Below, piece after piece: positions 1 to 6,950 of a stretch of 16,525 bases of DNA; within the stretch, counting starts at the first letter, position 1, and each line of letters begins with the position of its first letter. The notes below the pieces were generated by a model. The model was not told where the DNA came from, ran no database searches, and worked only from the letters and a program-made list of their open reading frames with translations. The DNA lies in contig JACRIP010000155.1 in the NCBI GenBank assembly GCA_016220045.1, positions 1 to 16,525 of the forward strand, given 5' to 3'. The stretch is from Planctomycetota bacterium (GTDB taxonomy: Bacteria > Planctomycetota > MHYJ01 > WSZJ01 > JACPWG01). The position numbers were made by a program, and so were the translations under genes.

Positions 1-143
1 CTGGGCGTTCGAGTACGAGTACGAGTACGAGAATGACCGGTGCGGCCTGGTGCCGCTCAACTGCGCCGACGGCTCAGTACGCTGCGTCGGCACGGTGGCG
101 ATCAAGGGGACCGGCGCGCCCGCAATTCCGGACATGTACCCGG
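1..143. repeat. Half of a palindromic hexamer-repeat element, cut by the window start
   Basis: Bases 1-32 contain tandem GAGTAC hexamers and are the exact reverse complement of 4946-4977, the left half of the palindrome centred at 4976. Bases 129-143 match the reverse complement of 4870-4884 at 14 of 15 positions, so the similarity resumes further out in the same order. The arm here is about 35 bp longer than in the other copy, so an insertion or divergence lies between the two conserved blocks. The second arm would lie before base 1. I infer a second copy of the same repeat family. An open frame through it encodes Glu-Tyr repeats and is treated as spurious. Confidence 0.75.
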
Positions 144-487
144 GGGCGCGGTTGCTGCGCAGTCGAAGGACGCCCGCCGGAGCGCGGACGGCGAGTGGTA
201 GATTGCGGATGGGTGCGGCTGCTGGGCGACGCCGGCTGATGGGGCGGTCGCAAGTGCCGCGGGCCGGGCCACCCCGGGGCGGACCCCTGTGTCCGCCCCG
301 CCAGCTCACCGATTCCGCGCTTCCGGCACTTCTTCCGACAGCTACGAACGGCCTGCGTGCGGGACCGATCGTTTCTGGGTTTGCCGGAAGCGACGGCTCG
401 GGTTCCCCAACGCATGCCGGCGCCAAGTAGCCCCGCGCATTGCAGGTGGCGGATTCTAGCTTGACGCCGGCGGATGCATGCCCTGGG

Positions 488-511
488 GGCGCGGGCGTCC
501 CCGCCCGCGCC
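488..511. repeat. REP-like GC hairpin
   Basis: GGCGCGGGC (488-496) and GCCCGCGCC (503-511) form a perfect 9-bp stem around a 6-nt loop. A run of seven A residues follows shortly after on the + strand. A U-tract following the stem is absent on both strands, so this is not a standard intrinsic terminator. The sequence is of the REP/extragenic-palindrome type; family membership would need genome-wide copies. Confidence 0.5.
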
Positions 512-665
512 GCTGCGCCCAAAAAAAGTTCCCCGCGGTGGTGGAAGTCACCCCTCGCCGGGGGCCCCCCATCCCTGGAAAAACGGGCCGTTTCCGCCCC
601 TCCGCGCCCGTGGACAACCGGTGGACAAGTCCCGAAGACCGCGTGCAAAAGTGCACGCCACGCGG

Positions 666-688
666 GGGGCCTTGCGCTGCAAGGCCCC
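666..688. repeat. Very stable 10-bp hairpin
   Basis: GGGGCCTTGC (666-675) pairs perfectly with GCAAGGCCCC (679-688) across a 3-nt loop. No U-tract follows on either strand. Function unknown; it could be an extragenic palindrome or part of a decayed RNA element. Confidence 0.5.
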
Positions 689-1054
689 TGGGGTGCTCCG
701 GCAGACTCCTGACCCGCTTGCATCGTGCGACGTAATTTATTTAACTGCAACAGGTTGCGGTCTGTATCCAGAGCATCCGGGGGTGGCCACCCGCCGAGCC
801 CGATAAATCATGGGCCGCCGCGGTCGTTGCTTCTTTTTTTCCGGCGTCCCCGGGCAAAGCGGTGGAGAACTGTGGGTTTCTGCGCCCCGCCCGGCGGCGC
901 GGATTTCTTCCTGCCCGGTACCCCAGGTTCCGCTTGGCTTGGCGGGCGACGCGCGCGTCGAGCGGCGAACGACCGGTAAATGTCATCGCATAACCTGTTT
1001 GTTTGACATGAGATGCGTGCGAAAGAAAAAATGACGGGAAGAAGCAATCCGAAC

Positions 1055-1082
1055 TTGCTCTGCGCCCCCGAGCGGGTAAAAT
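1055..1082 (+). promoter_or_regulatory. Likely sigma-70-type promoter for the MerR-type gene
   Basis: TTGCTC (1055-1060) and TAAAAT (1077-1082) are separated by 16 bp inside an AT-richer patch, about 67 bp before the GTG start at 1149. The -35 box matches TTGACA at four of six positions and the -10 box matches TATAAT at five of six. Another TTGACA lies at 1003-1008 but has only an A-rich -10 candidate. Inferred from motif and position only. Confidence 0.45.
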
Positions 1083-1148
1083 ATGTAAAGTCTGAAACAT
1101 AAAGGATAATTCACTCTCCTGCTCTCTACGCCGTACGCGAGGCGCCGT

Positions 1149-1454
1149 GTGACCGATTCGCTGAAGCCCCGCAAGCTCTTCAAGATCGGCGAGGTGATCG
1201 AGTATTCGGGCATCTCCCGCCAGACTTTGCACAACTACACGATTCTGGGGCTGATCGCGGCCGCGGAGCGCACGCCCTCGGGCCACCGGCTGTACCCGGA
1301 AGGGGTCTTCGAGCGGCTGCGCCGGATCAAGCACTGGAAGGCGCACCGCTCGTTGGTCGAGGTCAAGCGCCTGCTCGACGCGCTCGACCAGGGAGCGGAC
1401 CCGCGCACCATCGAGCGCGCGGCGCAATTCGGGGAGCCGAAGGATGCCCTCTAG
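1149..1454 (+). CDS. Small MerR-family DNA-binding regulator
   Basis: The 101-residue product is almost wholly one MerR-type winged helix-turn-helix. Residues 10-31 hold the helix-turn-helix (KIGEVIEYSGISRQTLHNY). A wing follows with GHRLYPE, then the RLRRIKHWKA and LVEVKRLLDAL helices. There is no C-terminal effector domain or cysteine cluster, so it is not a metal or drug sensor of the long MerR type; short family members act as architectural or developmental regulators. The GTG start at 1149 has a GAGG sequence just upstream. Its stop lies inside the start of the next gene (overlap 1444-1454), implying translational coupling with the TPR protein. Its target is unknown; autoregulation at the promoter around 1055-1082 is a reasonable guess. 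Confidence 0.85.
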   Translation: MTDSLKPRKLFKIGEVIEYSGISRQTLHNYTILGLIAAAERTPSGHRLYPEGVFERLRRIKHWKAHRSLVEVKRLLDALDQGADPRTIERAAQFGEPKDAL

Positions 1455-3855
1455 GCGGAACTTGCGCGCGCTTTGGCTGCGCCTCGGACCGCGCGGCGCG
1501 CTGCTGCTCGCCGCGCTGCTCTCCCTGCCGTTCCTCGCCGCCGTCATGATCGGGCGAAGACCTGAGTCCGCCGATCGGCTGATGGCGCGCGCGGGGGCGG
1601 CCCGCGCCGCGAACGATCTTCCGGTCGCGATTCAGGAGCTGCGCACGCTCCTGCTCTTCCATCCGCGCCACCCGCTCGTCCTTCCTGCCCGGTGTGAGCT
1701 CGCGAAGATCCTGGTGCAGCTCGTCGTGCAGGAGGCGGGCCGCTCGGGCGCGGGCCTTTCCGCCGCGATCGACGCCTGCGAGGACGCGGCCGAGGCCGGT
1801 GCTCCGGCAGATACCTTGCGGCCGCTCCGCGACGTGCTCAGTCGCTACCTCGCCATCGCCCGGCGCTGGAACGACGCCGCCCGCCAGAGCGAGCGCCTGC
1901 TCGAGGGGGTGGACGGCTTCTCCCCGCTGCTCCTGGATCTCGCCCGCGCCCGCGCCCGCAGCACGCCGCCCGACGTGGTCGGCGCGCTCGCCGCGCTCGA
2001 CCGCTACGACGCCGGGGCCTCCGCCGACCGCGACCGCGCGCGCGGCCTCGACTGCCGGGGGAGCGTGCTCGCGGGACTGGAGCGGCAGCTCGAGGCGGCC
2101 CAGGCCTACCGCGCGCTCGCGGATCGCTACCCCGAGGCGCCCGAGGCCTTCACGGCCCGCCTGGAAGCCGGCCGCGCCTACCTCGCCGCGGCGCGCTACG
2201 CGGACGCCAGCGCCGACCTGGCGCGTGCGCGGCTCGCCTTCGAAGGCACCGGCGAGGAGGCGGAAGTCGTGCTGCTCCTGGCGCGCGTCCACCTCGCGGA
2301 GGGCGATCCACGCGGCGCGCTGGCGCTCCTGGCCGCGATCCCGCGGGACGTGCCGGGCCGGAGCGTGACCGCCGCGTTCCTGCTCGAAGCCGGTTGCCGG
2401 CTGGACCTGGACGATCCGGCCGCGGCCCGGGCGGACCTCGCGCGCGCGGCCGATGGCACGCCCGACCCGGCGACCGACACGCGCCTGGTGGCACGCGACG
2501 TGGAGCGGCTGGCGGCGCGGCTGGAGGATGCGGAAGCGCTGCAGCCGATCCTCGACCTCGCCCGCCGCCTCGCCGCGGCCGCGCCCGGCGGCGCCGCCCG
2601 CGTTCCGCTCTTGCGCGCCGTCGTCGGCATCGGCAGCCGGCTCGGCGCACGCGCCGGGGAGGCCGCGCTCCACGCCCGCGCCGGCCGCGACCCGGTCGGC
2701 GCCGCGACCGCCGAGCGCGTCGCCGCCGGCGCCTTCGAAACCGTCGCGCGCACCTACGAGGAGATCGAGTCCGCCGCGCCGGGCGAGAACGGCAGCGGCG
2801 GCTCCGCCCTCGACGCCGGGCGCGCCCATCTGCGCGCCGGCCACCCGCTGCTGAGCCTCACCGCCCTGCGGCGCTACTTCCGGCTCTGCCTGACCGACGA
2901 CCCGCGCACGGCCGAGGCCCTCTGGCTGCTCGGGGCGGGGCTGGCCGAACTCGGGCGCCTCGAGGAAGCCGAGGCGGCGTTTGCCCGCTGCGCCGCCGAG
3001 CATGGCGACGCCTTCCCCTTCGGGGCGCACGCGCGGCTCGCGGCCGGGCGCTGTCGGCTGGCGGCCAGCGACCCGGTGGGCGCCGCCCGCCATTTCGCGG
3101 ACCTGGTCGAGCGCGCGGGCGTCGCGCCCGCCGAAGCGCTCTGGCGCGTCGCGCTGGTCGAGCTGGGGACGGCTCAACTGGCCGCCTCCCGCCGCCTCGA
3201 CCGGACGCGGCCCGTGCCGCCGGCGCCGGAACCGGGTGAGCTCTCGCTGCTCGATGCGCTCGGGCGTTTCCCGGATGACCCGGCCGTGGTGTACCGCGCC
3301 CGCGCCGAGCTCGGCCTGCGCGCCTTCGAGCGGGGAGATCTGGAAACCGCGGAACGCGAACTCGACGCGGCGCTCGACGTGGATGCGTTCGGCGCCGACG
3401 AAGCCGCCACGGCTCCAGCGCTGGCGGGCGCCCGGCGGCTCGGGTGGGACCCGGCCTTCGACGACCGCGTGCGGCTCGCGCGCGCGGATTGTCGGGCGCG
3501 GCGCGGCCGGTGGGTCGCGGCCGCGGGCGAATACCGGGCGCTGGCCGACGCGCACGCCGCGGCCGCGGATCCGCTCGGGACGCGCGCGCTCGTCGGGCTC
3601 CTGACCGCGCTGCGCGAGCTGGGCCGCACCGAGGAACTGGCCGCGGCCGTGCGGATCGTCGAACGCCGCGGCGCCGTATCAGGTATCTCCCCGAGCGCAG
3701 ATTCCCCGGCCCCCGGCGGCCCCGTCGTCGGGCCGCTCGTGGCCGCCTTGCGTGCGGAACTCGCCGCCCTGACCGCGCCAGCGTCCGCCCCCGTCCCCGC
3801 TCCCGCGTCCCCCCCCGCCACCGCGCGGGCCGGGGAAACCCCCGGCGGTCGGTAG
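1444..3855 (+). CDS. Large membrane-anchored tetratricopeptide (TPR) repeat protein
   Basis: This 803-residue protein has a basic N-terminus followed by one hydrophobic segment (about residues 17-36), read as a signal anchor with the bulk of the protein outside the cytoplasm. The rest is alpha-helical and Ala/Leu/Arg-rich with TPR-like helix pairs, clearest at about residues 200-275, 490-560, 615-646 and 677-739, where G-Y/L-A spacing and paired acidic and aromatic positions recur. The C-terminal 35 residues are Pro/Ala-rich and disordered. GGGGAG at 1431-1436 sits 7 nt before the ATG at 1444, supporting this start and an 11-bp overlap with the regulator gene. TPR proteins are protein-interaction scaffolds; no catalytic motif is visible. 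A link to the flagellum is suggested only by the neighbourhood. Confidence 0.8.
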   Translation: MPSRRNLRALWLRLGPRGALLLAALLSLPFLAAVMIGRRPESADRLMARAGAARAANDLPVAIQELRTLLLFHPRHPLVLPARCELAKILVQLVVQEAGRSGAGLSAAIDACEDAAEAGAPADTLRPLRDVLSRYLAIARRWNDAARQSERLLEGVDGFSPLLLDLARARARSTPPDVVGALAALDRYDAGASADRDRARGLDCRGSVLAGLERQLEAAQAYRALADRYPEAPEAFTARLEAGRAYLAAARYADASADLARARLAFEGTGEEAEVVLLLARVHLAEGDPRGALALLAAIPRDVPGRSVTAAFLLEAGCRLDLDDPAAARADLARAADGTPDPATDTRLVARDVERLAARLEDAEALQPILDLARRLAAAAPGGAARVPLLRAVVGIGSRLGARAGEAALHARAGRDPVGAATAERVAAGAFETVARTYEEIESAAPGENGSGGSALDAGRAHLRAGHPLLSLTALRRYFRLCLTDDPRTAEALWLLGAGLAELGRLEEAEAAFARCAAEHGDAFPFGAHARLAAGRCRLAASDPVGAARHFADLVERAGVAPAEALWRVALVELGTAQLAASRRLDRTRPVPPAPEPGELSLLDALGRFPDDPAVVYRARAELGLRAFERGDLETAERELDAALDVDAFGADEAATAPALAGARRLGWDPAFDDRVRLARADCRARRGRWVAAAGEYRALADAHAAAADPLGTRALVGLLTALRELGRTEELAAAVRIVERRGAVSGISPSADSPAPGGPVVGPLVAALRAELAALTAPASAPVPAPASPPATARAGETPGGR

Positions 3856-3900
3856 GCGCGACCCGGCGGGTCGCCCCGACGCGCCCTCCTCGAGGATGAC

Positions 3901-4764
3901 ATGAAGCGAACGAATTCGTGGACCGAGCAGGTGTCCCTGGGCGAATCCCCGGGGCCCGAGACCCTGGCCGAGCTGATGCGCGCCTTCAACGACGCCACCG
4001 AGCGCCTGCAGGCCGCGCACGGCGCGCTGGAGCGGCAGGCGGCGGAGCTGGAGCAGAAGAACCAGGAGCTGGAACGCAACCATCGGCTTGCGCTGCTCGG
4101 CGAGATGGCGGCCTGCCTGGCCCATGAAGTGCGCAATCCGCTCGGCGGGCTCACGCTCTACGTCGGGCTGATCGAGCAGACGGCGGGCGCGGACCCGGCC
4201 GTGCGCGAGCTGACGGGGAAGTTGCGCAGCGGCGTGCGGCATCTCGGCCGGGTCGTGGAGGACATCCTCGCCTACAGCGGCAACGTGGTGCCGCGCCACG
4301 CGCCGTGCGACATCCACGCGGTGATCGAAGAGGCGCTCGACCTGTGCGACCCGCAGATCGCCGAGCGCGGGATTGCGGTCGAGCGGCAGTACGTGTCCGC
4401 TCCGGTCGCGCTGGAGGCCGACCCCGAAATGCTCGGGCGCGTGTTCCTGAACATCCTGCTCAACGCGGCCGAAGCCATCGTCGGGACCGGGTGCATTCGC
4501 ATCGAGACGCGCCTCGAGCGCGGCGAGCGCACGCCCGCGCGCGTCCAGGTAGCGATCGCCGACGACGGCCCGGGCTTGAGCGCCGAAGCCCTGGCCCGCC
4601 TGTTTACGCCCTTCTACACCGGGCGTTCGAAGGGCACCGGCCTGGGCCTCGCCATCGCCCACCGCATCGTCGAAGCCCATGGCGGAGAGATTTCGGCCGA
4701 GAACTCGGCCGCGGGCGGCGCGCGCTTCGTCGTCACCGTGCCCGTCACGCCGCGCGACGCTTAA
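3901..4764 (+). CDS. Soluble sensor histidine kinase, flagellar FlrB/FleS/FlgS type
   Basis: The 287-residue protein has all core kinase boxes: the H-box with HEVRNP (His75 the expected phosphorylation site), an N-box NILLNAAEA, the G1 box DDGPG, an F-box LFTPFYT and the G2 box GTGLGLAI. There is no transmembrane segment and no recognisable PAS or other sensory domain; residues about 20-62 look like a coiled coil leading into the H-box. It should autophosphorylate and pass the phosphate to the response regulator at 5162-6685. Soluble kinases of this form pair with NtrC-type regulators to activate sigma-54 flagellar genes (FlrB/FlrC, FleS/FleR, FlgS/FlgR). Assignment to that circuit rests on the neighbouring regulator and the fliE promoter. 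GAGGA upstream of the ATG at 3901 supports the start. Confidence 0.9.
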   Translation: MKRTNSWTEQVSLGESPGPETLAELMRAFNDATERLQAAHGALERQAAELEQKNQELERNHRLALLGEMAACLAHEVRNPLGGLTLYVGLIEQTAGADPAVRELTGKLRSGVRHLGRVVEDILAYSGNVVPRHAPCDIHAVIEEALDLCDPQIAERGIAVERQYVSAPVALEADPEMLGRVFLNILLNAAEAIVGTGCIRIETRLERGERTPARVQVAIADDGPGLSAEALARLFTPFYTGRSKGTGLGLAIAHRIVEAHGGEISAENSAAGGARFVVTVPVTPRDA

Positions 4765-4778
4765 CGACGTTCAACGAC
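4759..4778. repeat. Two decamer repeats at the end of the kinase gene
   Basis: GCTTAACGAC and GTTCAACGAC lie back to back and include the kinase stop codon (TAA 4762-4764). They match the GTTNAACGNC decamer found in five copies at 5091-5140. The unit is self-complementary in phase, so the two arrays can also be read as inverted outer arms of the intergenic palindrome. Confidence 0.6.
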
Positions 4779-4860
4779 CAGCGAAGAATATCGTGCCGCA
4801 GGTGGAATGCGTGGACCAATACTCCATCATCACTGAACGCCCATGATCGCCGATACCTGC

Positions 4861-5090
4861 CGGCATGTGCCGGGTGCATGTCCGTTCTTGCATCCCGACC
4901 GAACCGGCCATACTCAGCGAAGCCACTGCCTTCGTCGTGCTCGTATCTCGTACTCGTACTCGTACTCGAACGCCCAGGGCATTCGAGTACGAGTACGAGT
5001 ACGAGATACGAGTACGACGGAGGCCAAGTCGCCGATGCGTGGGGGCGGTACCGTCGGGATGCAGGTTCGGACATGCACCCTTACGTGCCG
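4861..5090. repeat. 230-bp near-perfect palindrome with GAGTAC hexamers at the centre
   Basis: The two halves are reverse complements around a single unpaired base at 4976. The inner arms (4928-4975 with 4977-5024) pair at 45 of 48 positions by Watson-Crick rules, plus two G-T pairs and one mismatch. The outer arms (4872-4899 with 5053-5080) pair in the same register with two mismatches and one G-T pair, without any indel. The stretch between is weaker but also in register, and pairing extends to 4861 and 5090 with a one-base shift. The centre contains tandem TACTCG/CGAGTA hexamers. There is no transposase gene and no U-tract. It separates the kinase from its regulator. Confidence 0.92.
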
Positions 5091-5140
5091 TCCAAACGCC
5101 GTTGAACCCCGTTAAACGTCGTCAAACGCCGTTAAACGCC
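5091..5140. repeat. Five tandem decamers (GTTNAACGNC type) before the response regulator
   Basis: Five 10-bp units lie end to end: TCCAAACGCC, GTTGAACCCC, GTTAAACGTC, GTCAAACGCC and GTTAAACGCC, directly after the big palindrome and about 7 bp before the ribosome-binding site. A 10-bp period places every unit on the same face of the helix, so binding of a regulator is possible; slippage-generated repeat is the simpler reading. Confidence 0.8.
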
Positions 5141-5145
5141 GTCTC

Positions 5146-5154
5146 GAGGGAGGA
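5146..5154 (+). promoter_or_regulatory. Ribosome-binding site fixing the response-regulator start
   Basis: A GAGGGAGGAG-like stretch lies 7 nt before ATG 5162. The reading frame is open for about 300 nt upstream through the palindrome, but this site and the start of REC-domain homology place the true start at 5162. Confidence 0.85.
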
Positions 5155-5161
5155 GTCCGGT

Positions 5162-6685
5162 ATGCCCCTGGTATTCGTGATCGATGATCAGGCGGTGATG
5201 CGCGACCCGCTGGTCGCCGCCTTCAGCCGCGACGGGTTCACGGCCCGCGGTTTCGCCTCGGCGTGCGATGCCCTCGCCGCCTTCCCGGCCTGCGTGCCCG
5301 ACGTCGTCCTGTGCGACCTCAAGCTGCCGCAGATGGGCGGACTGGAGTTCCTCGCCGAGTTCTCGCGCCTCGCCGCCGAGATCCCCGTCATCATGATCAC
5401 CGCGCAGGGCACGGTCGAGACCGCGGTCGAGGCGATGAAGCGCGGCGCCTTCGACTACCTGTGCAAGCCCTTCGACCTGACCGAGATCCAGTGCCTGGTG
5501 AAGAAGGCGGTGGAGCACCGCTCCCTGGTCGGGGAAAACCAGTACCTGCGCGCGCAGTTGCGCCAGGGCGGGCACGACCGGCTGGTCGCGGGCCCGAGCC
5601 CGGCCATGCAGGCGCTGGTCGGCCGGCTGCCGCGCATCGCCGCCTCCGATTGCACCGTCTTCCTGAGCGGCGAAAGCGGCGTGGGCAAGGAAGTCGTCGC
5701 CCGCGCCATCCACTCCATGAGCCCGCGCCGCGACCGCCTCTTCCGCGCCTTCAGCTTCGCCGAACTCTCCCCGACCGTGCTCGAAAGCGAACTCTTCGGC
5801 CACGAGCGCGGGGCCTTCACCGGCGCCGAGCGCCTGAAGAAGGGCTGGTTCGAGACCGCCGACCGCTCCTCCCTCCTGATCGACGAAGTCACCGAGCTGC
5901 CGATCGCGCTCCAGGCCAAGCTGCTGCGCGTGCTGCAGGAGCGCGTCGTGCCGCGCGTCGGGTCCTGCTGCCCGGTGCCGGTGGACGTGCGCGTGATGGC
6001 GACCTCGAACCGCTGCCTCAAGGAGGCGGTGCGCGCGCGCGCCTTCCGCGAGGACCTCTACTTCCGGCTCAACGTGCTGCCGGTCGTCATCCCGCCGCTG
6101 CGCGACCGCCGCGAGGACATCCCGGTGCTCACGGAGTACTTCCTGGACCGCCATGGGCGCGGCCGCGACGCGGGCGTGCCGCGGCTGACGCCCGCCGCGC
6201 TGGCCGCGCTGGCGACCCATCACTGGCCGGGCACCGTGCGCGAGCTGGGCCACCTGATCGACCGGCTGCTGGTGCGCGTGGACGGCCCGGAGATCGACGC
6301 CGCCGACGTCGCCGCCGTGATCGACGCCGGAGAGTTCGCCGCCACGCCGCGCGCGGCCGCCGAGTTCGCGCTCACCCCGCCGGAGGCGGCGGCGCCGCTC
6401 GACCCCGGGAGCTTCGCGGCGGACGACGGCGGCGAGGCGAGCCTCACCCCGACCGGCGCCGCCGCCCCGCTGCGGCTCGACGAACTGGAGCGCCGCCACA
6501 TTCGCGCGGTGCTCGCGCGCTGCGGCAACAACAAGCGGCGCGCGGCGACCGCGCTCGGCATTCCCGAGCGCACGTTGCGCGACCGGCGGCGCCGCATGAC
6601 CTCCGGCCCGGTCGAGCTCGCCGCGGAAGCCGAGGCGCCGCCGGACCTGTCCGGCCCGGCGCAGTCGACCTTGCCCTGGGGGTAG
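5162..6685 (+). CDS. Sigma-54-dependent response regulator, NtrC/FlrC type
   Basis: The 507-residue protein has three modules. The receiver domain (about 1-118) has the acidic pair D8-D9, phospho-acceptor D52 (CDLKLP), T80 and K102. The AAA+ sigma-54 activator domain (about 141-370) has Walker A GESGVGKE (170-177), an intact GAFTGA loop (217-222) that contacts sigma-54, and Walker B LLIDE. The Fis-type helix-turn-helix near the C-terminus contains NNKRRAATALGIPERTLRDRRRR. Between the AAA+ and DNA-binding domains lies an Ala/Pro-rich linker of roughly 60 residues, longer than usual. It should be phosphorylated by the upstream kinase and drive open-complex formation at sigma-54 promoters; the sigma-54 promoter 200 bp downstream, before fliE, is the obvious target. 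FlrC/FleR/FlgR-like by context; true orthology is unproven. Confidence 0.93.
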   Translation: MPLVFVIDDQAVMRDPLVAAFSRDGFTARGFASACDALAAFPACVPDVVLCDLKLPQMGGLEFLAEFSRLAAEIPVIMITAQGTVETAVEAMKRGAFDYLCKPFDLTEIQCLVKKAVEHRSLVGENQYLRAQLRQGGHDRLVAGPSPAMQALVGRLPRIAASDCTVFLSGESGVGKEVVARAIHSMSPRRDRLFRAFSFAELSPTVLESELFGHERGAFTGAERLKKGWFETADRSSLLIDEVTELPIALQAKLLRVLQERVVPRVGSCCPVPVDVRVMATSNRCLKEAVRARAFREDLYFRLNVLPVVIPPLRDRREDIPVLTEYFLDRHGRGRDAGVPRLTPAALAALATHHWPGTVRELGHLIDRLLVRVDGPEIDAADVAAVIDAGEFAATPRAAAEFALTPPEAAAPLDPGSFAADDGGEASLTPTGAAAPLRLDELERRHIRAVLARCGNNKRRAATALGIPERTLRDRRRRMTSGPVELAAEAEAPPDLSGPAQSTLPWG

Positions 6686-6832
6686 GTATTTAACCCGACG
6701 GCAGGATTCGCCGCCCGCGGCGATTTCCGCCGACCGGTTCCCGCCGCGCGCACCCGGAGCCCGCGCGCGGGAGCTTCCGGCCACGCCGCGCGCCGCGCGT
6801 CCCGGCGACTCCGATCCTTGACAATTCGGCAT

Positions 6833-6869
6833 TATCGGGCGGTCCGCTGAATCAGGCAAACGCCCGATA
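6833..6869. promoter_or_regulatory. Inverted repeat, possible activator binding site
   Basis: TATCGGGCG (6833-6841) and CGCCCGATA (6861-6869) are perfect 9-bp inverted repeats separated by 19 bp, ending 17 bp before the -24 element of the sigma-54 promoter. NtrC-type activators bind inverted sites near such promoters, so this is a candidate enhancer, though closer than the usual 80-150 bp. FlrC and FleR are known to act from close sites. There is no U-tract, so a terminator is unlikely. Confidence 0.5.
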
Positions 6870-6885
6870 TGAATCCGCGGCCGTC

Positions 6886-6901
6886 CGGCACGCCGCTTGC
6901 A
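6886..6901 (+). promoter_or_regulatory. Sigma-54 (-24/-12) promoter for the fliE operon
   Basis: The sequence CGGCACGCCGCTTGCA matches the TGGCACG-N4-TTGCA consensus except for the first base. GG at 6887-6888 and GC at 6899-6900 have the required 10-bp spacing. The expected transcript start is near 6912, about 40 nt before the fliE ATG. Its place between a sigma-54 activator gene and the flagellar operon makes the call strong. Confidence 0.9.
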
Positions 6902-6950
6902 GATCCGGGGGCGACATTCGTCTCCTGGACCCGGTGGTGAGAGGCGTGCG

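Larger units (their letters stand above)
144..1050. other. Gene-free stretch with hairpins
   Basis: No reading frame here has a believable start, composition or recognisable domain on either strand; the open frames are Arg/Pro-rich and mutually overlapping. Visible structures are a GC hairpin at 488-511, a 10-bp perfect stem at 666-688, a perfect 12-bp palindrome at 781-792 (GGGTGGCCACCC), a perfect 14-bp palindrome at 947-960, and an AT-rich island near 731-746. Base composition becomes AT-richer from about 965 to 1110, which fits a regulatory region before the MerR-type gene. It may be decayed coding sequence or accumulated repeats. Confidence 0.6.

Noticed and set aside
2..430. Open frame with Glu-Tyr repeats and a GLVPLNCADGSVRCV segment, resembling a prepilin-like C-terminus
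   Set aside because: The Glu-Tyr part is the translated hexamer repeat, and the rest becomes Arg/Pro/Gly-rich random sequence; no ribosome-binding site and no start before the window edge.
741..1547. Long minus-strand open frame across the merR promoter region
   Set aside because: It runs through the reverse of merR and the TPR gene, has no domain, and reflects high GC.
1363..3555. 730-residue minus-strand frame opposite the TPR gene
   Set aside because: Low-complexity Arg/Gly/Ala sequence; the + strand frame has a signal anchor, a ribosome-binding site and TPR patterns.
4928..5024. Intrinsic terminator after the kinase gene
   Set aside because: The stem is far too long and no U-tract follows on either strand.
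4933..5140. CRISPR array
   Set aside because: Repeats are directly adjacent 6- and 10-mers without unique spacers, and no cas genes are present.
4865..5161. N-terminal extension of the response regulator through the palindrome
   Set aside because: It encodes Arg-Thr and Glu-Tyr repeats; the ribosome-binding site at 5146-5154 and REC homology fix the start at 5162.
6818..6823. TTGACA as a sigma-70 promoter before fliE
   Set aside because: No -10 box at 16-18 bp spacing; the sigma-54 element at 6886-6901 explains the region better.
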